Assembly: GCA_902783815.1 (NCBI GenBank)
Contig: CACZSM010000240.1
Span: 1 to 13,199 of the forward strand
DNA length: 13,199 nucleotides
Reading direction: 5' to 3'
From: an uncultured Ruminococcus sp.
Lineage (GTDB): Bacteria; Bacillota; Clostridia; Oscillospirales; Acutalibacteraceae
Shown: piece after piece, positions 7,266 through 13,199 of the stretch
Position numbering within the stretch: the first letter of the stretch is position 1
Layout of the letters: each line of letters opens with the position of its first letter
Notes under the pieces: generated by a model
What the model was told of the DNA's origin: nothing
Database searches by the model: none
The model's input: the letters and a program-made list of their open reading frames with translations, nothing else
Position numbers and translations under genes: made by a program

Positions 7266-8267
7266 ATGTTCTGGATGAGGACTCCGAAAAGTCTTTATTT
7301 CAAAAAAGGCAGTATGCCTGTTGCATTTGATGAGCTTTGTACTGTATATAACAGAAAAAGAGCTTTTATTGTTTCTGGCAGAGATCTTTATAAAAATGGT
7401 CAGGTAGCTGCTTTAGAAAAGCTGCTTGATAAAATGGGAATACAGCATATCTGCTATTATGATATAGATGATATGGCTTCGTTTGAAACGATTAGTAACG
7501 GTTCAAAGGCAATGATGCTCTTTGAGCCTGATGCGCTAATATCTTTCGGCGGAAGAGCCGTAATAGATGCAGCAAAGATCATGCGTGTTTGCTGTGAACA
7601 ACCGGGAATTGATATAGTTGAACTGTCAGAAAAATTCAGTGATATTACTGCAAGGGACAATGTTTTTCCTGAAATGAATAAGGTATTATTTGTTGCAGTA
7701 CCAACAATGGGCAGTAAGGGTTCCGAGATATCTCCTTATGCTGTTATTGATAATGATGGTGACGAAATAGTTATAGCCGACTATAACATAATGCCAGATA
7801 TTACTGTAGTTGACGGCGATAATATGCTCGAACAGACAACAGAGGTGGTCGCTGAAAGCGGTCTTACTGCACTGACTCAGGCTATAAATTCCTATGATGC
7901 AGAAAATGCAACAGAATATACTGACGGATTCGTTATCAAGGCGGTGCAGGGAATAGTAAAATATCTTGCGGCAGCTTATAGATTTGGCAAGGATGAGCCA
8001 ATGGCTTGTGAAAAACTTGCAGAAGCTATGACAATGGCAGGAATTGCTTATTCAAATACAAAAACAGTCATAAGTGTAGAAAGTACATTTGAATACCTTG
8101 CAGATGTTATACGGATCAATTCTGCTGAAAGTGAAAACACATACAAGAGGTATTGTGAGCTATCCACTGCAGCAGGACTTGGCGGACAGGTTGAAGATCT
8201 TATTTTTAAAATTGAAGAATTTGTTTCCCTTTGTGGTTATGAAAACAAAAAACTTCAATGTGATTGA
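7266..8267 (+). CDS. Metal-ligand-less paralogue of the AdhE alcohol dehydrogenase domain (probable pseudoenzyme)
   Basis: 333 residues, aligning with AdhE from its M458 (MLWFRAPQKVYFKKG against MFWMRTPKSLYFKKG here). By hand count 29 of the first 50 residues are identical, and similarity then falls. All four iron ligands are replaced: D661 by T201, H665 by Q205, H731 by V271 and H745 by N285. The NAD-binding GGGS becomes GGRA (95-98), and TSSGTGSE becomes TMGSKGSE. About 80 residues are missing overall, including the FDDQCTGANPRYPL end. The frame has no internal stop or frameshift, and a strong AGGAG (7252-7256) lies 9 bases before the ATG. An ATG at 7257 is also in frame but abuts that ribosome binding site. 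The gene follows adhE by 77 bases and precedes a terminator. It looks like a partial tandem duplication of adhE. It cannot be a standard iron alcohol dehydrogenase; a structural or regulatory role on AdhE is inference, and slow decay is the alternative. Confidence 0.88.
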   Translation: MFWMRTPKSLYFKKGSMPVAFDELCTVYNRKRAFIVSGRDLYKNGQVAALEKLLDKMGIQHICYYDIDDMASFETISNGSKAMMLFEPDALISFGGRAVIDAAKIMRVCCEQPGIDIVELSEKFSDITARDNVFPEMNKVLFVAVPTMGSKGSEISPYAVIDNDGDEIVIADYNIMPDITVVDGDNMLEQTTEVVAESGLTALTQAINSYDAENATEYTDGFVIKAVQGIVKYLAAAYRFGKDEPMACEKLAEAMTMAGIAYSNTKTVISVESTFEYLADVIRINSAESENTYKRYCELSTAAGLGGQVEDLIFKIEEFVSLCGYENKKLQCD

Positions 8268-8298
8268 TTAGCTTTCTCAAATCAGCAATTTTTACAGA

Positions 8299-8346
8299 AG
8301 GAACGCTGTTTTTTTATGCACAGCGTTCCTCTTTGCTTGTATTATT
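8299..8346 (+). terminator. Rho-independent terminator after the adhE unit
   Basis: AGGAACGCTGT (8299-8309) and ACAGCGTTCCT (8320-8330) form a perfect 11-bp stem with a 10-base loop. A moderately T-rich tract to about 8346 follows (CTTTGCTTG then TATTATTTT). It begins 31 bases after the stop of the AdhE paralogue and closes that transcript before the radical SAM gene. The T-tract is interrupted, so termination may be incomplete and some read-through is possible. Confidence 0.8.
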
Positions 8347-8366
8347 TTAAGGTGGTTTAATAGTAA

Positions 8367-9251
8367 ATGAATGACTATGTATGCACTCTCTGTCCGAGAA
8401 AATGCAAAGCAGTCAGAAAATCGGAAAACGGAAATGGTTATTGTCGTATGGGAACAATGCCGCGAATCGCAAGGATTGCTCCTCATTACTGGGAGGAACC
8501 ATGTATAAGCGGAACTAAAGGTTCCGGAACAATTTTTTTCTCCGGCTGTGTGCTTTCATGTGTTTTTTGTCAGAACAGCAAAATAAGCAGAAATGGCTAT
8601 GGCAGGACTGTAACTGTTGATGGGCTTTCTGAATATTTCAGACAGCTTGAAGATCAGGGAGTTCATAATATAAACCTTGTAAGCCCTACTCCGTATGTTG
8701 ACAGTATTATCAGTGCTTTTGAGAAATATCGTCCGAAAATACCTGTGGTATATAACACAGGCGGTTATGAAAGAGCAGAAACAATAAAAAGACTAAAAGG
8801 GATCGTTGACATATATCTTCCAGATCTGAAATATCTAAGAAGTGATTTGTCGCTTAAATATTCCGGAGCATCGGATTATTTTGAGTACGCCAGTTCTGCA
8901 ATAAAGGAAATGGTAGTCCAGACAGGTGATCCCGTTTTTGATGAAAATGGAATACTGCAAAAAGGTACGGTTATTCGACACCTCATCCTTCCACAGAATA
9001 CAAAAAATAGTATTGAAGTGCTTGATTACATTGATAAGACTTATGGAAACAGTGTGCTTGTAAGCCTTATGGGGCAGTATGTCCCACTTGGAAATGCTGC
9101 GCTTTATCCGGAAATAAACAGAAAGATAACTAAACGCGAATATGAAAAGGTGCTGAATTTCCTTGAAAGCACAGACCTTGATGGATTTGCACAGGATCTT
9201 GGTTCTGCAAGTGAAAGCTATGTTCCAGAATTTGATATATCATCCTTCTGA
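8367..9251 (+). CDS. PflX-like radical SAM protein (pyruvate formate-lyase activating enzyme relative)
   Basis: 294 residues. The radical SAM [4Fe-4S] cluster motif C61-x3-C65-x2-C68 (GCVLSCVFCQN) is intact. An extra N-terminal cysteine set, C6, C9, C13 and C26 (CTLCPRKC then GYC), is the pattern seen in the PflX group (COG1313), not in true PflA. The C-terminal part, with LMGQYVPLG, YPEINRKIT and a final VPEFD, also fits that group. The family is annotated as PFL-activase-like, but to my knowledge its substrate is not established. AAGGTGG (8349-8355) lies 11 bases before the ATG. The gene follows the adhE terminator and has no clear promoter of its own, so read-through may supply it. Its last 34 bases overlap the end of yqfD on the other strand. 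No pyruvate formate-lyase gene is in the window. Confidence 0.88.
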   Translation: MNDYVCTLCPRKCKAVRKSENGNGYCRMGTMPRIARIAPHYWEEPCISGTKGSGTIFFSGCVLSCVFCQNSKISRNGYGRTVTVDGLSEYFRQLEDQGVHNINLVSPTPYVDSIISAFEKYRPKIPVVYNTGGYERAETIKRLKGIVDIYLPDLKYLRSDLSLKYSGASDYFEYASSAIKEMVVQTGDPVFDENGILQKGTVIRHLILPQNTKNSIEVLDYIDKTYGNSVLVSLMGQYVPLGNAALYPEINRKITKREYEKVLNFLESTDLDGFAQDLGSASESYVPEFDISSF

Positions 9252-10435
9252 TCTGCTAATTCAATATATGATTTGCGACATATATTCTTTTCAATTGAAT
9301 AATCAACGATCAGAAGATACTGTTTATCATTCTCTGAAAAAGTTTCAAATGAGCTAAGTATTTTTTTTGTCGAGCAGGCTGTTACGAAAACTTCATACAA
9401 TTTTTTTCTCTTTAAAAGACAATTTTTTGCTTTGTCAGCACTCATCATAATTTGTTTTTCACTGTAGGGTATAATAACTCTTTCCGAATATCCTACAGGC
9501 AGATCACTGCCGTTAAGAGTAATACGGTATTTATTAAGCAATTCTGCATTATTTCCGTCAGGTGTTCTGATAAATGTAAGAGGCAGATCTATTCCGAGTA
9601 TATTTAACTGTTTTTTTACAATAGGCTTTCCTTCTGTTACTATTGCAGTGTTTTCTTTTGGTATAGAAAACACTGTTTTACATTTTGTAACAGCATATAT
9701 TTCACCCTCACAGTCAGAAAGCAGATTGCTTCCATCAGAATATTCAGTTATTCCGCTTGCAATAAGTTGTCCCTCATGTACACCCTCTCCTGGACTTACA
9801 ACTGACTTTCCCTTACGAATACTTACTTTTGATATTACACCGTCATCATTCGCAATAAAATTGCTGACAGCACTTTTTGAGTTATTATTTTTTCTTGTTT
9901 CCTCATGCGATAACTCCACAGAATATTTAGTACCAATTTCATTAATGCTAATCCAACTTATTCTCTTATCAATTGTTTTCATTTTCATTTCAATATCTGT
10001 AATATCTATTTCACTCATTTTTGATCCTTCGTAAAGTCCGAGTGATCTCAGCTCATTCCGTATTTCATATTCACATATACCTTCAGAAGCGTTGATCTCG
10101 ATCTTCCACACAAAGCCGGACAAGAATACGCAAATCAGACTACCTATGATAAGTCCGACAAGTAATCCTGTACGATGCTTATATTTTGAGCATAAATATG
10201 GGAATCCGAATTCTCTGATAACATCAATTTCTGTATCTGTTTTTTCAGCAAAACTGCAAAGAATGTCATAATCCCCAATTTTAGCCTTTGCCAACAGTTC
10301 GCCCTTTGAGCCTTTCATATCCCAAAGATTTACACCGTTTTTTGCAGCAAGATTCAGAAATCTCTCAGGAAATTTTCCAATAATATTGAATTCAAAATAA
10401 CCAAAAAGCCACCTCAGAAATAATACAACTATCAT
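9218..10435 (-). CDS. yqfD: YqfD-family sporulation protein
   Basis: 405 residues from an ATG at 10435, near the usual length of about 400 for YqfD. After an N-terminal region of about 88 residues (GKFPERFLNLAAKNGVNLWDM is typical, quoted here as PERFLNLAAKNGVNLWD), one membrane segment lies at about 89-110. A long, probably extracytoplasmic part follows, with WKIEINASEGI and ISWISINEIGTKYSVEL. The family is conserved in spore formers and in Bacillus is expressed in the mother cell; its molecular role is poorly known. The ATG is preferred because GTGAGG lies 6 bases before it; an in-frame GTG at 10447 (409 residues) lies 4 bases after yqfC but has no ribosome binding site. It forms an operon with yqfC. 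The stop at 9218-9220 lies inside the convergent radical SAM gene. Confidence 0.88.
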   Translation of the reverse strand: MIVVLFLRWLFGYFEFNIIGKFPERFLNLAAKNGVNLWDMKGSKGELLAKAKIGDYDILCSFAEKTDTEIDVIREFGFPYLCSKYKHRTGLLVGLIIGSLICVFLSGFVWKIEINASEGICEYEIRNELRSLGLYEGSKMSEIDITDIEMKMKTIDKRISWISINEIGTKYSVELSHEETRKNNNSKSAVSNFIANDDGVISKVSIRKGKSVVSPGEGVHEGQLIASGITEYSDGSNLLSDCEGEIYAVTKCKTVFSIPKENTAIVTEGKPIVKKQLNILGIDLPLTFIRTPDGNNAELLNKYRITLNGSDLPVGYSERVIIPYSEKQIMMSADKAKNCLLKRKKLYEVFVTACSTKKILSSFETFSENDKQYLLIVDYSIEKNICRKSYIELADQKDDISNSGT

Positions 10436-10451
10436 CAGATACCTCACAGCT

Positions 10452-10703
10452 TTACATAATGTATTCTATGGAAGTAATAAATCCTTCGATAATAAGGTCA
10501 TATTCATTCATAGAAGATATATGAAGTGATCTTCCGGAAAATGCTACAAGATATTTGCCTGAATTAATTTTTATTGATTTGTCATTATATTCGACTATAC
10601 CTTTGCTGCCCTCAAAAATTATTTGTTTGTTATCGGTAACAGTCATCCTGACATTACTCAGACCAGCGCTGATCCTTCCGTTGGTTGAATTGATCTTTTT
10701 CAT
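10452..10703 (-). CDS. yqfC: YqfC-family sporulation protein
   Basis: 83 residues, small and soluble, with the YqfC pattern of short beta strands. Recognisable parts are an ISAGLSNVRMTVTDNKQIIFEG stretch (quoted in part as LSNVRMTVTDNKQIIFEG), then GIVEYNDKSIKINSGKYLVAFSG. YqfC is conserved in endospore formers directly before yqfD, as here, and its function is not defined. The start is the ATG at 10703, because a perfect AGGAGGG on the minus strand (10715-10709) lies 5 bases upstream. An in-frame TTG at 10721 would run through that ribosome binding site and is rejected. The usual downstream partner phoH is absent after yqfD. Confidence 0.85.
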   Translation of the reverse strand: MKKINSTNGRISAGLSNVRMTVTDNKQIIFEGSKGIVEYNDKSIKINSGKYLVAFSGRSLHISSMNEYDLIIEGFITSIEYIM

Positions 10704-10762
10704 GCTATCCCTCCTGAACAATATAGAGTTAGTTCATTAAAAATCTATGATTATAATAATAT

Positions 10763-10802
10763 AAAAATCACCCCTGACATATAATTTCCAGAGGTGATTT
10801 TT
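10763..10802 (+). promoter_or_regulatory. Stem-loop burying the ylbJ ribosome binding site in the divergent yqfC-ylbJ gap
   Basis: AAAAATCACC (10763-10772) is the exact complement of GGTGATTTTT (10793-10802). After one C/A mismatch, CTG (10774-10776) pairs with CAG (10789-10791). The 3' arm contains most of the ylbJ Shine-Dalgarno GAGGTGAT (10791-10798) and ends one base before the ylbJ ATG at 10803. In the ylbJ mRNA this would hide the ribosome binding site. A TATAAT at 10752-10757 just upstream could be a -10, but I find no good -35 at 16-18 bases, as expected if a sporulation sigma factor is used. The stem is symmetrical, so a DNA-binding dyad or a terminator for antisense transcription is also possible. 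Confidence 0.5.
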
Positions 10803-11876
10803 ATGTTTATCCGGAATAAACTGCCGCTTATTACTGCCATTGCAGTAATAGCCTTTCTTATTATTTTTCCTAAGGAATCTGCTGATTCCATAAGCAGAGG
10901 ACTTTCGTATTCTCTTGAAATACTTATACCTTCGCTTTTTCCATATATTGTAATATCATCTTTTATAATGCGTACAAATGCTTCTGTTTGTATCGGAAAT
11001 GTTTTTGCACCTGTATGCAGAACAGTATTCGGACTTCCGAAATGCTGTTCTGGTGCGATCATACTCAGCTTTATCGGAGGATTCCCTGTGGGCGCAAAAT
11101 GCGTTCAGATATTATTCATACAGGGTAAGATAAATGTTTCTCAGGCAGAACACATGATGAAATTCTGCGTATGTGCAGGACCTGCTTTTCTGATAACAGC
11201 AGTTGGTGCTATAATGCTGAATAATCCGGAAACCGGAGTAATTTTATATATATCACAGCTGATATCTGCTCTGATTATCGGAATAATATCTGTTGACAGA
11301 AAGAAAAATAGTTCTTCAAATACACAAAAAATAGAAAATGTAGAATTAAATAAATCTGTAACATCAGCATTTATTGAATCTGTATCGGATGCTTTATCCT
11401 CAGTATTTTCGATATCTGCTCTTGTTATGGTTTTTTCTATGCTTATCACTGTTGTAAAAATACTGGTTCCGCAAACCTATATTTTTGCTGCAATACTTCT
11501 GGAAGTTACATCTGCCTGTAAAGAAATTAGCAATACATCAATGCCTTTGTGGGTCTATTCGATTGCAGTCGGATTAGGAGGTTTCTGTATTCATTTTCAG
11601 ATATTTGATATTCTCAGGGATGTTCCTATAATCAAAACGAAATACATTATATACAGAGTTGTAAATTCATTGCTTTCTGGATTGATTACCTATGTTATAT
11701 GTTTGTTCTATAGACCGGATACGGATGTATTCAGACTGATGAATGGCGCAGAAGCAGAGGTTTCATCAGCCGGATATACCGGAAGTGCAGCTTTACTTAT
11801 TTTATCCGTAGTTTTTGCACTTGCAATGCGAAGAAAAAACTACAAATGTAACAAATATTTGTTTTGTGCCATATAA
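10803..11876 (+). CDS. ylbJ: YlbJ-family sporulation integral membrane protein
   Basis: 357 residues, hydrophobic throughout, with about eight membrane segments. The YlbJ-type motifs SLEILIPSLFPYIVISSF (about 38-55) and IGGFPVGAK (about 90-98) are clear, followed by a polar stretch near 165-180 (DRKKNSSSNTQKIENVE). YlbJ proteins are conserved in spore formers, needed for normal spore heat resistance in Bacillus, and related to nucleoside-transporter-like gate domains; the transported substrate, if any, is unknown. The ATG at 10803 is chosen because GAGGTGAT (10791-10798) sits 4 bases before it. An in-frame GTG at 10794 lies inside that site. The gene is divergent from yqfC-yqfD. asnB begins 22 bases after its stop and may be read from the same transcript. 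Confidence 0.87.
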   Translation: MFIRNKLPLITAIAVIAFLIIFPKESADSISRGLSYSLEILIPSLFPYIVISSFIMRTNASVCIGNVFAPVCRTVFGLPKCCSGAIILSFIGGFPVGAKCVQILFIQGKINVSQAEHMMKFCVCAGPAFLITAVGAIMLNNPETGVILYISQLISALIIGIISVDRKKNSSSNTQKIENVELNKSVTSAFIESVSDALSSVFSISALVMVFSMLITVVKILVPQTYIFAAILLEVTSACKEISNTSMPLWVYSIAVGLGGFCIHFQIFDILRDVPIIKTKYIIYRVVNSLLSGLITYVICLFYRPDTDVFRLMNGAEAEVSSAGYTGSAALLILSVVFALAMRRKNYKCNKYLFCAI

Positions 11877-11898
11877 TATTTTCGGGAGGGATCAGTGA

Positions 11899-13199
11899 AT
11901 GTGTGGAATTGCCGGTTGGTATGACAGGAATCTTGAAATGAGAGATGTTTGTGATATTCTGACTGAAATGTCAGCCTCCATGAGCAGACGCGGACCTGAC
12001 AGCAGTGGAATATATATTGATGATAATATTGCACTTCTTCACAGAAGGCTTGCAGTAATAGACATAGAAAAAGGAAAGCAGCCAATGACAATCACGGCAG
12101 GAGAGAACGAATACACAATAGTATATAATGGCGAAATATACAATACAAAAGAATTAAGAGAATATCTGATCTCAAAGGGATATGTTTTTCGCACAAAAAG
12201 TGATACTGAGGTAGTTCTGATATCCTATCTTCACTGGAAAGAAAAGTGCATTGAATATCTTAATGGTATTTTCGCATTTGCTGTTTGGGAAAAGCAGGAA
12301 AAACGATTGTTCTTAGCAAGAGACAGAATAGGCGTTAAGCCGTTGTTTTATTTTCAGTACGGCGATGGACTCGTTTTCGCATCTGAAGTAAAAACACTTC
12401 TTCAAAATCCGATAATATATCCGGAAGTGGATGAAGAGGGTCTTTCTGAGCTATTACTGATTGGACCGGGCAGAACCTGCGGACAGGGTATATATAAGGG
12501 TGTTAAAGAACTTTTACCTGGTGAATATGCTTATTTTTACAAAAACGAATTATACAAATACAGATATTTTACTCTGAAAGCAAAAGAATATACATCCGAT
12601 ACAGATAAAAGTATTGAAGAAGTCAGGGAGCTTATTATTGATTCAATTGAGCGTCAGCTTGTATCAGATGTACCTGTATTCTGTTTTTTGTCCGGAGGTC
12701 TTGATTCGAGTATTATATCTTACACGGCTTCAGAATACAATAAAAGAAATGGAATTACTGAAATAGATACCTACTCAGTTGATTATACTGATAATGACCG
12801 TTATTTCCAGAAGAGTCTGTTTCAGCCAACTGACGACAGTGAATTCATACGCATAATGTCTGAATATATCGGTTCAACACATCATAAAGTAACTATTGAT
12901 AACTATGAATTGTATAAATCACTGCTTGAAGCAGTAGATGCAAGAGATTTCCCCGGTATGGTAGATGTTGATTCATCCTTACTGTTATTCTGTCGTAAGA
13001 TCAAAGAGGATTTTAAAGTTGGCTTGTCCGGAGAATGTGCAGATGAACTTTTCGGCGGTTACCCGTGGTATCATAATAAACAGATCCTGTTTGACGAAAA
13101 TTTCCCGTGGTCGAGATCGTTGGATATAAGATATTCCATTCTGAAAAAAGGATTTTTGCCAAAAGGCGAAGAATATGTAAAGCAGCGTTATACTGATAC
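11899..13199 (+). CDS. asnB: Asparagine synthetase, glutamine-hydrolysing (5' part, runs off the window)
   Basis: 433 complete codons are visible and the frame is open to the last base. It converts aspartate, glutamine and ATP to asparagine, glutamate, AMP and pyrophosphate in the cytosol. The class II glutamine amidotransferase domain (about 1-210) begins MCGIAG, so C2 becomes the N-terminal nucleophile. It carries RRGPD at 30-34 and YNGEIYN at 76-82. The synthetase domain follows, with the ATP pyrophosphatase P-loop SGGLDSS at 265-271 and SGECADELFGGY at 377-388. The ATG at 11899 follows GGGAGGG (11884-11890) by 8 bases. It lies 22 bases behind ylbJ, so co-transcription is possible, though a TATAAT at 11872-11877 could be part of its own promoter. 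AsnB proteins are usually 520-630 residues, so about 100-200 codons lie outside. A specialised AsnB relative cannot be excluded. Confidence 0.93.
   Translation, partial: MCGIAGWYDRNLEMRDVCDILTEMSASMSRRGPDSSGIYIDDNIALLHRRLAVIDIEKGKQPMTITAGENEYTIVYNGEIYNTKELREYLISKGYVFRTKSDTEVVLISYLHWKEKCIEYLNGIFAFAVWEKQEKRLFLARDRIGVKPLFYFQYGDGLVFASEVKTLLQNPIIYPEVDEEGLSELLLIGPGRTCGQGIYKGVKELLPGEYAYFYKNELYKYRYFTLKAKEYTSDTDKSIEEVRELIIDSIERQLVSDVPVFCFLSGGLDSSIISYTASEYNKRNGITEIDTYSVDYTDNDRYFQKSLFQPTDDSEFIRIMSEYIGSTHHKVTIDNYELYKSLLEAVDARDFPGMVDVDSSLLLFCRKIKEDFKVGLSGECADELFGGYPWYHNKQILFDENFPWSRSLDIRYSILKKGFLPKGEEYVKQRYTD

Noticed and set aside
7266..8267. Calling the AdhE paralogue a pseudogene
   Set aside because: There is no stop, frameshift or lost start, and the ribosome binding site is strong, so it is kept as a CDS with decay noted as the alternative.
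9648..10034. 128-codon plus-strand open frame opposite yqfD
   Set aside because: It lies wholly antisense to yqfD, whose family match is clear, and has no ribosome binding site.
10704..10762. SigE-type promoters for yqfC or ylbJ (for example CATAGATT on the minus strand near 10740-10748)
   Set aside because: The match is partial and no -35 of the right type and spacing could be shown by eye.
1..13199. CRISPR arrays, tRNA or rRNA genes, insertion sequences, riboswitches
   Set aside because: No regularly spaced repeats, RNA gene signatures, transposase-like ORFs or recognisable riboswitch leader, such as a cobalamin or SAM element, were seen.

Overview
The window looks like a chromosomal segment of a low-GC, Gram-positive, anaerobic member of the Clostridia, most plausibly a Ruminococcus-type (Oscillospiraceae) gut or rumen bacterium. 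The grounds are the AT-rich composition, strong AGGAGG-type ribosome binding sites, a fermentative bifunctional AdhE, a cobalamin-dependent methionine synthase with a separate activation protein, and four sporulation-family genes (spoIIM, yqfC, yqfD, ylbJ). The genus is inference; no rRNA or other marker gene is present. I see no tRNA, rRNA, CRISPR array, insertion sequence or phage gene.

Layout. 1-2608: the 3' end of a B12-dependent methionine synthase activation protein overlaps, by an ATGA, a three-module MetH (homocysteine, folate and cobalamin domains) that lacks its own activation domain. 2698-4276: a SpoIIM-family membrane protein is followed by a DUF624/YesL-like membrane protein with a soluble tail. 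4277-4572: a 296-base regulatory region holds two sigma-A-type promoters; the proximal one is a perfect consensus with a Rex-like operator laid over it. 4573-8267: full-length AdhE is followed, in the same apparent transcript, by an intact ORF descended from the alcohol dehydrogenase half of AdhE that has lost all four iron ligands. A hairpin terminator at 8299-8330 ends this unit. 8367-9251: a PflX-like radical SAM protein. 9218-10703 (minus strand): yqfC-yqfD, with yqfD overlapping the radical SAM gene tail to tail. 10704-10802: a divergent intergenic region with a 10-bp stem that buries the ylbJ ribosome binding site. 10803-13199: ylbJ, then the first 433 codons of a glutamine-dependent asparagine synthetase.

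How the genes work together. The first pair forms a methionine synthase plus reactivation system. AdhE reduces acetyl-CoA to ethanol and regenerates NAD+, and its promoter appears tuned to NADH/NAD+ through Rex. The most unusual element is the second AdhE-derived gene. It keeps the fold-level similarity and an open frame of 333 codons but cannot be a metal-dependent dehydrogenase, so it may be a pseudoenzyme acting on AdhE (for example on its filaments) or a gene in early decay. The sporulation-family genes suggest a spore-forming organism or a recent spore-forming ancestor.
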